Notes: generated by a model not told the origin, from the sequence alone. Counted from the stretch's first letter, positions 1-9,214 are shown. The stretch is 64,000 nt of DNA from Bradyrhizobium yuanmingense (GCF_900094575.1 NZ_FMAE01000010.1:1-64000), one strand, 5' to 3'. Translations and numbers: made by a program.

Positions 1-775
1 CGGACACCACCACGCTGGTCGATCCCAACGCCTCGATCGTGACTGGGCTGGCAATCGGCACTCCGATCGTGCCGTCGCCATTGAGATCCTGCTGCAGCGT
101 CGGCTCCAGTGCTTTCAGGGTCGGATCGCTCCCCAGGACCTCGGGAGCCGCGGCTAGCGTCGTCACGAAATTGCCGCTGCTGTCGGTGCTCCAGACCGAG
201 TAGTGCCCATTGGCCGAGTTCTTCCAGACCACGTCGTAGCCGCCACCGGACACCTGCTCGGCAGCAATGACGGACCACGTCGTGTAATTGGCCGTGTCCA
301 CCACATTGCCTTGGTATTTCAGCGTTGGGCCGGTGCCGGTCGAGATGTTGGTCAGATAATAGTTGCCGCCGGACACCACCACGTTGGTCGATCCCAACGC
401 CTCGATCGTGACAAGGCTGCCTGCGGGTATACCAATCGCGCCATCGCCATTGAGATCCTGCTGGAGCGTCGGCTCCAGTGCTTTCAGGGTCGGATCGCTC
501 CCCAGGACTTCGGGAGCCGCGGCTAGCGTCGTCACGAAATTGCCGGTGCTGTCGGTGCTCCAGACCGAGTAGTGCCCGTTGGCCGAGTTCTTCCAGACCA
601 CGTCGTAGCCGCCACCGGACACCTGCTCGGCCGCAATGACGGACCACGTCGAGTAATTGGCCGTGTCCACCACATTGCCTTGGTATTTCAGCGTTGGGCC
701 GGTGCCGGTCGAGATGTTGTTCAGATAATAGTTGCCGCCGGACCGGAACACGCTGGTCGACCCGAACGCCTCGAT
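1..775 (-). repeat. 369-bp in-frame tandem repeats inside the protease gene
   Basis: Direct tandem units of exactly 369 bp (123 codons) occupy 775-407, 406-38 and 37 to the window edge. The two full units differ at only a few positions. Each begins near IEA(L/F)GST and ends near DLNGDG. The spacing is visible from the recurring GTCGATCCCAACGCCTCGAT segment. Confidence 0.9.
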
Positions 776-2053
776 CGTTGTCGAAACGAGGCTGGAGCTG
801 GCTACCGTGCCATCCCCAAACCGAAAATATTCGGTGCCGGTGACGGTATCGGTGCCGTCAGGCGATCCGCTGCGCAGGTCAACGAGGGTGAAGGTCTGTG
901 TCGCAGCGTTGTAGGAAATGGTGTAGTTGGCCCGGCTGCCCGAATACACTGCGGTGTCCGTGCCTGAGCCGCCGTTGATGGTGTCGTTGCCCGCACCGCC
1001 CGTGATGGTGTCGTTGCCGCCGGCGCCGTTCAGCGTGTTGGCGACGACGTTGCCGATGATCGCGTCGTTGCCGGACCCGCCGATGGAGTTGTCGATGTAG
1101 GAGCGCGCGTCGCCGTTGTAGAGATAGGCGTTGTAGACGTTGCCCGATGCATAATGGCCATTGCCGAGATAGGCCAGCTGCACGGAGGAGAACACCGACG
1201 AGGCGCCGGGATTGAGGTTGATGCTCAGGTTGGTCGTGTAGTTGGACAGGTCGTAGGTATCGACGCCGCCGCCGTCCCAGACGGTCTCGTAGATGCGATT
1301 GGCCGAGCCGCCGACGCCGCCGCCCGGCGCGAGCTGCCCGACGCCATTGATGAACTGCTGCCCCGTGGTCGGATTCCAGGTGTAGACGGTGTTGCTGCTC
1401 TGCGTCGTGTAATCGGCGCCGTACATCGTCTGGAGCGCGAGGATATCGTTCGCCATGTAGGTCTGCGAATATCCGTAGGCTTCGTTGGTGTAGCCGCCCG
1501 TGGTCGAAGCGCCGACATAGCTGCGATAGCTCATGACGGTGTATTCGCTGCTGTCATGCGCGCTCGGCACCGCAACGTTACCGGGGCCGCCGGCCTCCTG
1601 GCTGTGCTTGAGGCCGATCGCGTGTCCGAGCTCGTGCAGCGCAGTGGTGAAGTAGTAATTGCCGAGCTTGGCCAGCGAGAAATTGTATTGAGTCCCGAAC
1701 CAGATGTCGCCGCCGGGTGCATAATTGCCGGGATAGTAGGCGTAGGCGGTCGGATTGGCGGCCGACGACTGCGCGATCATGAGGTCGGCGCCGTTGGTGC
1801 CCGCATATTGGATGTTGGCGTTGGTGTAGCTCAGGATCAATCCGACGGCGTAGTTGATCGCCGCCTGGATCTGCGTGGGCACCGAGGCAAAGCCCGAGGT
1901 GGTTGGCTCGCCGCTGCCGCCGGAATAAGGATTCGAATAGTCGCTCGGCGCGTCAGGAAAGCTGTAGGTGATCGTGCCCGACCATTTGACGCCGGACAGC
2001 AGGCCGTCAATCTCGGCATTGTTGGTGGCACTGACATAAACGGCGGTGGCCAA
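1..2053 (-). CDS. Serralysin-like M10 metalloprotease with RTX and 123-aa repeats (3' truncated by window)
   Basis: Secreted zinc protease of the serralysin family, expected to leave the cell by a type I (RTX) secretion system. The frame opens with TTG at 2053, with GGAGAG a few bases upstream. The zinc site HELGHAIGLKH is at residues 140-150 (ligands H140, H144, H150; catalytic E141), followed by the Met-turn segment VMSYRSY. Glycine/aspartate-rich calcium-binding nonapeptides (GGNDTITGGAGNDTING type) follow at about nt 965-1085. From about nt 775 leftward the protein consists of nearly identical 123-residue units rich in tyrosine and tryptophan, each ending in a DLNGDG calcium-binding-like loop. 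The C-terminus lies outside the window, so the repeat number and secretion signal are unknown. No secretion genes are adjacent. Confidence 0.88.
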   Translation of the reverse strand, partial: MATAVYVSATNNAEIDGLLSGVKWSGTITYSFPDAPSDYSNPYSGGSGEPTTSGFASVPTQIQAAINYAVGLILSYTNANIQYAGTNGADLMIAQSSAANPTAYAYYPGNYAPGGDIWFGTQYNFSLAKLGNYYFTTALHELGHAIGLKHSQEAGGPGNVAVPSAHDSSEYTVMSYRSYVGASTTGGYTNEAYGYSQTYMANDILALQTMYGADYTTQSSNTVYTWNPTTGQQFINGVGQLAPGGGVGGSANRIYETVWDGGGVDTYDLSNYTTNLSINLNPGASSVFSSVQLAYLGNGHYASGNVYNAYLYNGDARSYIDNSIGGSGNDAIIGNVVANTLNGAGGNDTITGGAGNDTINGGSGTDTAVYSGSRANYTISYNAATQTFTLVDLRSGSPDGTDTVTGTEYFRFGDGTVASSSLVSTTIEAFGSTSVFRSGGNYYLNNISTGTGPTLKYQGNVVDTANYSTWSVIAAEQVSGGGYDVVWKNSANGHYSVWSTDSTGNFVTTLAAAPEVLGSDPTLKALEPTLQQDLNGDGAIGIPAGSLVTIEALGSTNVVVSGGNYYLTNISTGTGPTLKYQGNVVDTANYTTWSVIAAEQVSGGGYDVVWKNSANGHYSVWSTDSSGNFVTTLAAAPEVLGSDPTLKALEPTLQQDLNGDGTIGVPIASPVTIEALGSTSVVVS

Positions 2054-2249
2054 TGGACTCTCCAAACAACGCGTCGTGTGATTCGCCGCGGGGGCACATG
2101 ATTCTAGCTAGAGAGTTAAACGTTTGGTTTAAATGGGGCAGCGGCGTTTGCGCTGCTCCCATAATGCCGTGTTAGCCATTAAATCCCGTAGTCATACGGA
2201 ACGGCAGCATAGAGTTTCGTTCCCGGAACACCGTGGTTTGCAGGGTTTC

Positions 2250-2552
2250 ATGAAACGACGCACACTCCCGGCCAGCCTGTTTGGCGCCTTGATTGCGCTT
2301 GCTGGACTGTCCCATCAACCTCTCGGAGGACTGCCCGTGATGGTGGAGAAGGCCAAGGCAGACGACAGCAGCAAGCGAGGGCGCGCGCCCTCCATGCCGA
2401 TGGCGCGAGATCCTGCCGCTGCGGTGGCAGAGGAATATGAAGCTGCCCGCCGGAAGGGAACGCGGGAGGCCCTTGAACTCTTCATTGCGCGCCATGGCGA
2501 TGATCCCCTTGCCGCGCAGGCGCGGGCCGAATTGAAGCGCCTGTCGCGCTGA
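2250..2552 (+). CDS. Small secreted protein of unknown function
   Basis: A 100-residue protein starting MKRRTLPASLFGALIALAGL, a typical Sec signal peptide (positive n-region, hydrophobic core), probably cleaved in the AKA-DD region near residues 36-38. The frame is open further upstream, but the ATG at 2250 gives the signal peptide and has AGGG upstream. The mature part is charged and alanine-rich, and it ends in a short helical stretch (EALELFIARHGDDPLAAQARAELKRL) like those that follow TPR or caspase-like domains in rhizobial secreted proteins. It is divergent from the protease gene, and no specific function is recognised. Confidence 0.65.
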   Translation: MKRRTLPASLFGALIALAGLSHQPLGGLPVMVEKAKADDSSKRGRAPSMPMARDPAAAVAEEYEAARRKGTREALELFIARHGDDPLAAQARAELKRLSR

Positions 2553-2670
2553 TCTCGCAGACAGCGCCTCAGGCAAGGCATTTCAGCAGGCGGCATCGGC
2601 GCCGGCCCGGCTTGTCGCGTGATCTCTGGGCACTATGGTAGGCGCCCAATCTGTCCCGGAGCCTTTCACG

Positions 2671-3864
2671 ATGCCCTTCCCGCATGCCTCGGAAGCCCTG
2701 TCGCGCTTCACCGTGCTCGATCTGACCCGTGTCCGCTCCGGGCCGACCTGCGTGCGGCAGCTCGCCGACTGGGGCGCCAACGTCGTCAAGATCGACGCGC
2801 TGACCGAGGATGCCGGCGGCGAGCAGCCGGGCGGGCCGCGGCGCGGTTCCGACTTTCAGAATTTGCACCGCAACAAGCGGGCAATGACGCTGAACCTGAA
2901 GGACGAGCGCGGGCTCGCGGTGTTCAAGCGCCTCGCCGTCAAGGCCGACGTCGTGGTCGAGAATTTCCGGCCCGACGTGAAGAAGAAGCTCGGCATCGAC
3001 TACGACAGCCTCGCCGCGATCAACCCGCGCATCGTCTATGGCAGCATCTCCGGCTTCGGCCAGGACGGCCCCTACCACAAGCGGCCGGGCTTCGATCAGA
3101 TCGCGCAAGGCATGGGCGGGCTGATGTCGATCACCGGCGCGCCGGGCGAAGGCCCGATGCGGGTCGGCATCCCCGTCGCCGACCTCAGTGCCGGTCTGTT
3201 TTGCGCGATGGGCATCCTCACCGCCCTGCTCGAGCGCGAGGTCTCGGGCAAGGGCCAGTGGGTGCAGACCTCGCTGCTGCAGGCCCAGATCTTCATGCTC
3301 GACTTCCAGGCCGCGCGCTGGCTGATGGAGAAGGAGGTCGCCAAGCAGGCCGGCAACAACCATCCGACCAGCATTCCGACCGGCGTGTTCAAGACCTCCG
3401 ACGGCTACATCAACATCGCCACCACGGGCGGGCGGATCTGGGAGCGCTGTGCGCAGGCGATCGGCGCGCCGGAGCTCTACACTCATCCCGACTATGCGAC
3501 GGCTCCCGCCCGCTCGAAGAATCGCGATGCGCTCAACGCCGAGATCGAGAAGCGCACCGTGACGAAGTCGACCGAGACCTGGGTCCGCGAGCTCAACGAG
3601 GCCGGCGTGCCCTGCGGGCCGATCTACGCCATCGACCAGATGTTCGAGGACGCGCAGGTCAGGCATCTCGGCATTGCGCAGGACGTGCCGAACGATGAAG
3701 GCCGGGATATCCGCCTGGTCGGCCAGCCCGTGACGCTGTCGCGCACGCCGAGCAGGATGGTGGCGCGGCCGCCGGAATTCGGCGAGCAGACCGACGAAGT
3801 GCTGAAGGAGTTCGGCTTCGGCGCGGACGAGATCGCAGGGCTCAGAGACGCGAAGGTGGTGTGA
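2671..3864 (+). CDS. CaiB/BaiF family CoA-transferase
   Basis: Class III CoA-transferase of 397 residues, moving CoA between carboxylic acids. The start MPFPHASEALSRFTVLDLTR is preceded by GGAG at a normal distance, which favours it over an in-frame codon 36 bp upstream. The family's catalytic aspartate sits in RPGFDQIAQGMGG (D142). Other family signatures are LDLTRVRSGP near the N-terminus, NKRAMTLNLKDERG, VVVENFRPDV and GLFCAMGILTALLERE. The gene is monocistronic, ends in front of a strong hairpin and converges on an outer-membrane protein gene. Its substrate cannot be read from sequence. A role with the dicarboxylate/2-hydroxy-acid genes downstream is possible but unproven. Confidence 0.93.
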   Translation: MPFPHASEALSRFTVLDLTRVRSGPTCVRQLADWGANVVKIDALTEDAGGEQPGGPRRGSDFQNLHRNKRAMTLNLKDERGLAVFKRLAVKADVVVENFRPDVKKKLGIDYDSLAAINPRIVYGSISGFGQDGPYHKRPGFDQIAQGMGGLMSITGAPGEGPMRVGIPVADLSAGLFCAMGILTALLEREVSGKGQWVQTSLLQAQIFMLDFQAARWLMEKEVAKQAGNNHPTSIPTGVFKTSDGYINIATTGGRIWERCAQAIGAPELYTHPDYATAPARSKNRDALNAEIEKRTVTKSTETWVRELNEAGVPCGPIYAIDQMFEDAQVRHLGIAQDVPNDEGRDIRLVGQPVTLSRTPSRMVARPPEFGEQTDEVLKEFGFGADEIAGLRDAKVV

Positions 3865-3890
3865 ATCTCGCGCGCCCCGTCTGCAACGAC

Positions 3891-3914
3891 AAAGCCCGGC
3901 GCGAGCCGGGCTTT
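3891..3914. terminator. Bidirectional rho-independent terminator
   Basis: Perfect 10-bp stem AAAGCCCGGC / GCCGGGCTTT with a GCGA loop, placed between two convergent genes. The A and T runs at each side of the stem make it usable in both directions. Confidence 0.85.
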
Positions 3915-3951
3915 GCTTCTTATTGACGCCTTCTTGATCTCAGTACTTCGC

Positions 3952-4818
3952 TTAGTACTTCGCGACCACCGGGCCACCAAATTGATAGTTGATGCCGGCG
4001 CGCAGGATGTGGTCGGTGAAGCGGGAGGAAGCACTGGCCGCAATCGTGGGCAACGGCGCCAGCGAGAACGGACCTGACGAGAACCGGCCGAGATCCACAT
4101 AGAGATATTCGAGCTTGGCGCTCCAGTTCTGAGTGATCTTGCCTTCCACACCCGCACCCACGGTCCAGCCGACGCGGGTATCCGACGAAGAGCTGGTCGA
4201 GGCGACCGCGACACCAGCCGGCGTGAAGCCGGAGATGGTGCCCGTGGTCTTGATCTCGCCGAAGGCCACGCCGCCGGTGCCATAGAACAGCACTTTCGGT
4301 GTCGCCAGAAAGCCGACGCGGCCGCGCACCGTGCCGAACCATTGCAGATGCTGGTCGAGCGTCAGAGTGGTGCCGACAGCAGCGCCGGGGGGCAGAAAGG
4401 TCAGGCCCGGAAGACAGGCGCCGCCTGCAATGCTGGTGGGGGCGCAGTTGAAGCCGGCGCGGCCCTTCTCGTCCGACCAATTCAGGTCGCCCTCGATGCC
4501 GAACACCCAATTCGTGCTCTGCCAGTTGTAGCCGGCCTGGCCACCGGCGACGGCACCGTTCATGTCGAACGAGGCGCTGGTGACGGATCCGGCCGGCGGC
4601 ACGATCACCGCACCGGTCGCCGTGTTGGTGTAGGTGACGTCGGTGCGCGAACGGCCCCAGCTGTAGCCGCCGTTGGCGCCGACATAGAAGCCCGTCCAGC
4701 TCCAGACCGGATCGACCATAGGCGCCTTGACATACGGCTTTGCCGCGAGATCGGCGGCCAGCGCGCCCGTGGCAAACAGCGACATCGCAGCCGCCATTCC
4801 AATCACTATCCGCTTCAT
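3952..4818 (-). CDS. Outer-membrane beta-barrel protein (Omp25/31-like porin family)
   Basis: A 288-residue outer-membrane protein with signal peptide MKRIVIGMAAAMSLFATGALA followed by DLAAKPYVKAP. It then has the WTGFYVGANGGYSWG motif found at the first strand of alphaproteobacterial Omp25/Omp31 and RopB-like barrels. Alternating aromatic/hydrophobic strands (GIEGDLNWSDEKG, VRGRVGFLATPKVLFYGTGG, KLEYLYVDLG) run to a C-terminal strand ending INYQFGGPVVAKY. Bradyrhizobium genomes carry many such paralogs. The gene stands alone and shares the terminator at 3891. Likely roles are structural or surface; specific transport is not indicated. Confidence 0.88.
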   Translation of the reverse strand: MKRIVIGMAAAMSLFATGALAADLAAKPYVKAPMVDPVWSWTGFYVGANGGYSWGRSRTDVTYTNTATGAVIVPPAGSVTSASFDMNGAVAGGQAGYNWQSTNWVFGIEGDLNWSDEKGRAGFNCAPTSIAGGACLPGLTFLPPGAAVGTTLTLDQHLQWFGTVRGRVGFLATPKVLFYGTGGVAFGEIKTTGTISGFTPAGVAVASTSSSSDTRVGWTVGAGVEGKITQNWSAKLEYLYVDLGRFSSGPFSLAPLPTIAASASSRFTDHILRAGINYQFGGPVVAKY

Positions 4819-4987
4819 GGAGAATTCCCCCTTGCACGATCTTGTGATCGAAATATACGCGCATCCTCACCCAAGAGCTGTGCCGCCGCGGCAACATTCG
4901 GAAACAATCGGAGGTCGCGCTGGCATCCCGACTAGAAAGCTACCTTCGACATAAGCTATTGATTTCTTAGAATATTTCTCCACCATC

Positions 4988-6505
4988 CTAAGGCGATGTC
5001 GCCCTGGTCCCATGCGTCAACCCGACACGGGCGAGGAGATTGTCGATCACCGGCCAGAACAGCAGCAGAATCGCCAGGGTCGTGATCGAGCCGACCAGGC
5101 CGTTCGACCAGAACACCTTCAGGGTGCCGCCGGAGCCGATCATCGACAGGCGGAAGGCATCCTCGGCACGGTTGCCGAGCACGAGCGCCAGGGTGAACGG
5201 CGCCAGCGGAATGCCGATCTTCTTGAAGACGTAACCGACCACGCCGAAGCCCAGCATCAGCCAGATGTCGAACATCGCGTTCTGGATGGCATAGGCGCCG
5301 ATCGCGCAGGACACCACGATCATCGGCGCCACCGCCGCGAACGGCACGCGCAGGATCGAGGCGAAGATCGGCACCGTCGTCAGCACCAGCACGAGGCCGA
5401 CGACGTTGCCGAGATACATCGAGGCGATCAGGCCCCAGACGAAATCCTTGTGCTCGACGAACAGCAGCGGCCCCGGATTGAGACCCCACACCATCAGCCC
5501 GCCGAGCAGAATCGCGGCCGTGCCCGAGCCGGGAATGCCGAGCGCCAGCATCGGCAGCAGCGCCGAGGTGCCGGAGGCATGCGCCGCCGTCTCCGGCGCG
5601 AACACGCCTTCGATGCGGCCCTTGCCGAAGCCCTCGGGCTCCTTGGCGAAGCGCTTTGCCAGATTGTAGCCCATGAAGGAGGCCGCGATCGCACCGCCAG
5701 GGGTGATGCCGAGCCAGCAACCGATGAAAGAGGAGCGCAGCAGCGTCACCCAGTATTTCGGCAGATCCTTCCAGACGCCGAGCACGACGCGCAGCGAGAT
5801 GCTAGCCGCATGCCCGCGCAGCGCAAGGCGCTCCTCCATCGTCAGCAGGATCTCGCTGATGCCGAACAGGCCGATGACGGCGACCAGGAAGTTGATGCCG
5901 CGCAAGAGCTCCGGCGAGCCGAAGGTCATGCGCAGACTGCCGGACACCGTATCCATGCCGATGCCGGCCAGCAGCAGGCCCAGCGACATCGAGATGACGG
6001 TCTTGTGCTTGGCTTCGCGCCCGAGGCCGACGAAGGAGCAGAAGGTGAGGAGATACACCGCGAAGAACTCGGGCGGGCCGAATTTCAGCGCAAAGGACGA
6101 GATCATCGGCGCGAGAAAGGTGATCAGGAGCACCGCGACCAGCGAGCCGACGAAGGAGGAGGTGAACGCCGCAGTCAGCGCCTCCGCCGCCCTGCCCTGC
6201 TGCGCCATCGGATAGCCGTCGAACGTGGTCGCGACCGACCAGGCTTCGCCCGGGATGTTGAACAGGATCGAGGTGATGGCACCGCCGAACAACGCGCCCC
6301 AATAGATGCAGGACAGCATCACGATGGCCGAGGTCGGGTCCATCGTGAAGGTCAGCGGCAACAGGATCGCAACGCCGTTGGGACCGCCGAGCCCGGGCAG
6401 CACGCCGACGAAGATGCCGAGCACCAGCCCGACCATCATGAGCACGAGCGTCTTCCACGTCAGCAGGACGGCAAAGCCGTGGAGCAGGAGACCGAGAGCT
6501 TCCAT
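4988..6505 (-). CDS. tctA: Tripartite tricarboxylate transporter large permease TctA
   Basis: The 505-residue large membrane subunit of a TTT transporter, with about 12 hydrophobic segments. It opens MEALGLLLHGFAVLLTWKTL and has the family signature GVLPGLGGPNGVAILLPLTF near residues 35-55 and GIPGSGTAAILLGG further on. The ATG at 6505 lies 16 bp after the tctB stop, with GGAG upstream; longer in-frame starts overlap tctB and are rejected. It is last in the tctC-tctB-tctA order. The substrate is likely a di- or tricarboxylate or other organic acid, given the adjacent glyoxylate-linked genes (inference). Confidence 0.95.
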   Translation of the reverse strand: MEALGLLLHGFAVLLTWKTLVLMMVGLVLGIFVGVLPGLGGPNGVAILLPLTFTMDPTSAIVMLSCIYWGALFGGAITSILFNIPGEAWSVATTFDGYPMAQQGRAAEALTAAFTSSFVGSLVAVLLITFLAPMISSFALKFGPPEFFAVYLLTFCSFVGLGREAKHKTVISMSLGLLLAGIGMDTVSGSLRMTFGSPELLRGINFLVAVIGLFGISEILLTMEERLALRGHAASISLRVVLGVWKDLPKYWVTLLRSSFIGCWLGITPGGAIAASFMGYNLAKRFAKEPEGFGKGRIEGVFAPETAAHASGTSALLPMLALGIPGSGTAAILLGGLMVWGLNPGPLLFVEHKDFVWGLIASMYLGNVVGLVLVLTTVPIFASILRVPFAAVAPMIVVSCAIGAYAIQNAMFDIWLMLGFGVVGYVFKKIGIPLAPFTLALVLGNRAEDAFRLSMIGSGGTLKVFWSNGLVGSITTLAILLLFWPVIDNLLARVGLTHGTRATSP

Positions 6506-6521
6506 CGCGCGGGGGCTCCGC

Positions 6522-7064
6522 CTAGCGGCCGAGGGCCGCTTCGAGCGGTCCCTTCGGCATGATGACGTCGAAGGCGACATCGAAGGTGACGAACATGATC
6601 GCCGTGAACGCGAACGCGGTGAGCAGCGACTTCCACAACGCGATCCGGCCGACCAGCCGCATGAAGCCCGCGATCAGGAGAAAGCTCGCGACATAGAGGC
6701 CGAGGAACTGCGTCGCCAGGCAGAACAGCGACGTCGGCACGAACACAGCCAGCACGCGGCGGCCTTGCGCGCGCGTGACGAAGGTTCCGGACGAGACGCG
6801 CCGCGCCAGCAGCGCGGCGATCAGGCCGTAGAGGCTGCCGCCGGCGAGAATGACGGACAGATAGAACGGGAAATAGCCGGGCTCCGGCCCGGTCGCATCC
6901 CAGGACGCGCCGGTGCGCCAATTGTCGTAGCCGAGCGTGACCGCGAGCGCGAGCAGCAGCAGGCAGACGACGATTTCGATCGTGCCGGAAGAGACGACGG
7001 AAGGGGAATCGTCTTCGGGCGCGGTGGGATCCTCGACGACGATTTCGATATCGGTTTGGGACAT
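6522..7064 (-). CDS. tctB: Tripartite tricarboxylate transporter small permease TctB
   Basis: Small membrane subunit (180 residues) of the TTT transporter. About 30 charged N-terminal residues (MSQTDIEIVVEDPTAPEDD) precede four predicted membrane helices, the first being GTIEIVVCLLLLALAVTLGY. The GPEPGYFPFYLS segment is the usual TctB hallmark before helix 2. It lies directly upstream of tctA and downstream of tctC, separated from tctC by a palindromic repeat element. Confidence 0.93.
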   Translation of the reverse strand: MSQTDIEIVVEDPTAPEDDSPSVVSSGTIEIVVCLLLLALAVTLGYDNWRTGASWDATGPEPGYFPFYLSVILAGGSLYGLIAALLARRVSSGTFVTRAQGRRVLAVFVPTSLFCLATQFLGLYVASFLLIAGFMRLVGRIALWKSLLTAFAFTAIMFVTFDVAFDVIMPKGPLEAALGR

Positions 7065-7093
7065 GCTCTGTTAGGGACGGAGTGCGTTCAATT

Positions 7094-7217
7094 CCCCCTC
7101 TCCCCGCTTGCGGGGAGAGGGTCGGGGTGAGGGGGAGTCTCCGCAGGGACGGTGAGAGTCGAACTCGCGGAGAGAGCCCCTCACCCCAACCCTCTCCCCG
7201 TAAGAACGGGGAGAGGG
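7094..7217. repeat. REP-like paired palindromic element between tctC and tctB
   Basis: Two hairpins, CCCTCTCCCCGC / GCGGGGAGAGGG (7096-7121) and CCCTCTCCCCG / CGGGGAGAGGG (7190-7217), are linked by a longer inverted pair (GTCGGGGTGAGGGG at 7121 and CCCCTCACCCC near 7177). This arrangement is typical of intergenic palindromes repeated in Bradyrhizobium and Rhodopseudomonas. It could attenuate or stabilise the tct mRNA. Confidence 0.8.
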
Positions 7218-7231
7218 AGAAAAAGGGACAG

Positions 7232-8218
7232 CTACTTCGCGACGAAGCCGGCTTCCGTCATCAGCGACTTGTTCAGCGCATCGTCCTCCTCGAGGAACTG
7301 CACCATGTCCTTGCCGGAGAGGAAGATCGGCTTCAAGGCCTGCTTCTCCATGTAGTCCTTGTACTCCGCGGTCTGCGTCACCTTGTGGAACAGATCGACG
7401 TAGAACGCCTGCTGCTCCGGCGTGACCTTGCCGGGCAGAAACATCGCGCGCAGCATCAGATATTGCACGTCGACGCCCTCCTCCTTGCAGGTCGGGATGT
7501 CGGCCCAGGACTGGGTGTCGGTCACCTTGGTCGTATAGGCAATGCGCTCCCTGTCGAACACGCAGAGCGGACGCACCTGGCCGGCGCGCCAGACCTCGAG
7601 ATTTTCGGATGGGTTGTTGACGTTGGCTTCGGTGTGGTTGCCGACCAGCTGGGTCGCGGCCTCGCCGCCGGATTTGTAGGGCAGATAGGAGAATTTCGCG
7701 CCGGTCTTCTGCTCCAGGAACACGGTGAGCACGTGGTCCTCGCGCTTGGAGCCGGTGCCGCCCATCTTGAACGGCGCGCTCGCAGCCTTGGCGGCCGCGA
7801 CGAAGTCCTTCAACGTCTTGGGGCCTGCGCTGTTGTCCCACAGCACGAACTGGTCGAGCGCGACCACGGAGACCGGCGTCAGCTCGCGCCAGTTGAACGG
7901 GATCTTCGCCGACAGCGGCAGCATGTAGATCAGCGAATAGGCGATCAGCACCTTGTTGGGGTCGCCCTCGCTGGACTTCATGTACATCAGCGCTTCCGCG
8001 CCGGAGGCGCCGCCCTTGAGCGAGACCACCATCGGCTGCTTCATCAGATTGTTCTTCTGGATCGCGGCCTGCATCATCCGCGCCATCTGGTCGGAGGCGC
8101 CGCCTGCGCCCGCCGCCACCACGATCTCCACCGGTTTCGTCGGCTCCCAGGCCGCAACGGCCGGCGTGCTCAACAACAGCGCCATCGCGGCGCCGACGCC
8201 TTTCACCAGAATTCGCAC
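7232..8218 (-). CDS. tctC: Periplasmic solute-binding protein of the TctC/Bug family
   Basis: A 328-residue extracytoplasmic binding protein with a Sec signal peptide (MRILVKGVGAAMALLLSTPAVAA) followed by WEPTKPVEIVVAAGAGGASDQMAR, the glycine-rich N-terminal motif of Bug proteins. Later segments (VLIAYSLIYMLPLS, QTGAKFSYLPYKSGGEAATQL and the EEGVD segment) fit the two-lobe fold. It captures a carboxylated ligand for the TctAB permease. It is first of the tctCBA set, with a REP element in the 167-bp gap to tctB, which suggests different expression levels for the binding protein and the permease. Confidence 0.93.
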   Translation of the reverse strand: MRILVKGVGAAMALLLSTPAVAAWEPTKPVEIVVAAGAGGASDQMARMMQAAIQKNNLMKQPMVVSLKGGASGAEALMYMKSSEGDPNKVLIAYSLIYMLPLSAKIPFNWRELTPVSVVALDQFVLWDNSAGPKTLKDFVAAAKAASAPFKMGGTGSKREDHVLTVFLEQKTGAKFSYLPYKSGGEAATQLVGNHTEANVNNPSENLEVWRAGQVRPLCVFDRERIAYTTKVTDTQSWADIPTCKEEGVDVQYLMLRAMFLPGKVTPEQQAFYVDLFHKVTQTAEYKDYMEKQALKPIFLSGKDMVQFLEEDDALNKSLMTEAGFVAK

Positions 8219-8361
8219 GATTTTCTTCCCCTGATGTTTTTTGAGTTGTAGGTGCGGAAAATTCTATCCCTGCATAGTGCGGACTAATCCTGAGGAGTTC
8301 AAGCGGACGGGCAATTGCACGCATATGACTTTCGACTGACGGAGCCGAAAGCCCGTGAGAC

Positions 8362-9159
8362 TTATCTGCCCTTCCAGACCGGAGCCCGCTTGTTGAGGAA
8401 GGCATCCATGCCCTCGCGGAAATCCTCGCTCATATAGGCTTTCAGGATCAGGTCCTCGCCTTCCTCGCGCGAGAGCGTGCGGCGGATGCGGCGCACCGCT
8501 TCCTTGGTCGCTTCCAGCGTCAGCGGCGCGTGGCTGGCGACGAGCCTTGCGGTCTCGTCGGCGCGGCGCTGCAGCGTCTCCACGTCAGGCACGATTTCAT
8601 TGAGCAGGCCGAGCGCCAGCGCCTCCTGCGCCTCGACCAGGCGCGCCTTGAAGATCATATCCTTGGTGCGGGCGGGACCGACCAGCGCGACGACGCGGCT
8701 GATGTTCGACATCGACAGGCAGTTGCCGAGCGTGCGCGCAATCGGAAAGCCCATCCGCGTCGTCTCGGTGCCGATGCGAAGATCGCAGCAGGCCGCGATC
8801 CCTGCGCCGCCGCCGGTGCAGGCGCCGGCGATCGCCGCGATCACCGGCACGCGGCACTGCTCGAGCGTGCCGAGCACGCGATCGATGCGCGCCTCGTAGT
8901 CGAGCGCATCCTGCGCGGTCTTGAAGGCGCGGAATTGCGAGATGTCCGTGCCGGAGGCGAACGCCTTGTCGCCCGCGCCGGTCAGGATCAGCGCCTTGAT
9001 CGAACGGTCGACGTTGATCTCCTGGCATATCTCCGCCATGCGGTCATACATGGCGAAGGTCATGGCGTTGCGCGCCTGCGGGCGATTGAAGGTAATCCGC
9101 GCGATGCCGTCCGTGACGGAGTAGAGCAGGTCTTCGTTGGCAGTCGTCGGTGCGTTCAT
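8362..9159 (-). CDS. Enoyl-CoA hydratase/isomerase (crotonase) family protein
   Basis: A 265-residue crotonase-fold protein. The oxyanion-hole segments are visible (NRPQARNAMTFAMYDRM; ILTGAGDKAFASGTDISQF; IAGACTGGGAGIAACCDLRIG). In authentic hydratases the two catalytic glutamates fall in GGGxE and (G/F)xPE. Here these positions read GGGAG and MGFPIA, so both glutamates are absent. It is therefore more likely a crotonase with another chemistry (isomerase, thioesterase, decarboxylase or C-C hydrolase) than a true hydratase. It lies 55 bp downstream of a class V aminotransferase and upstream of tctC in the same direction, so probably in one operon. Confidence 0.9.
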   Translation of the reverse strand: MNAPTTANEDLLYSVTDGIARITFNRPQARNAMTFAMYDRMAEICQEINVDRSIKALILTGAGDKAFASGTDISQFRAFKTAQDALDYEARIDRVLGTLEQCRVPVIAAIAGACTGGGAGIAACCDLRIGTETTRMGFPIARTLGNCLSMSNISRVVALVGPARTKDMIFKARLVEAQEALALGLLNEIVPDVETLQRRADETARLVASHAPLTLEATKEAVRRIRRTLSREEGEDLILKAYMSEDFREGMDAFLNKRAPVWKGR

Positions 9160-9214
9160 CGCGCGCTCACTTTCTTCACTACAGTTCAGTCAGGCCGCCC
9201 CGGCAACCTGAGCC

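Noticed and set aside
1..775. CRISPR-like or phage repeat array.
   Set aside because: The units are 369 bp, contiguous and in frame with a protease gene, so they are protein repeats.
5012..6562. A long rightward reading frame of about 516 codons antisense to tctA.
   Set aside because: Its product is dominated by Arg, Gln, His and Asp, the usual mirror of a GC-rich coding strand. tctA on the other strand has clear membrane helices and family motifs.
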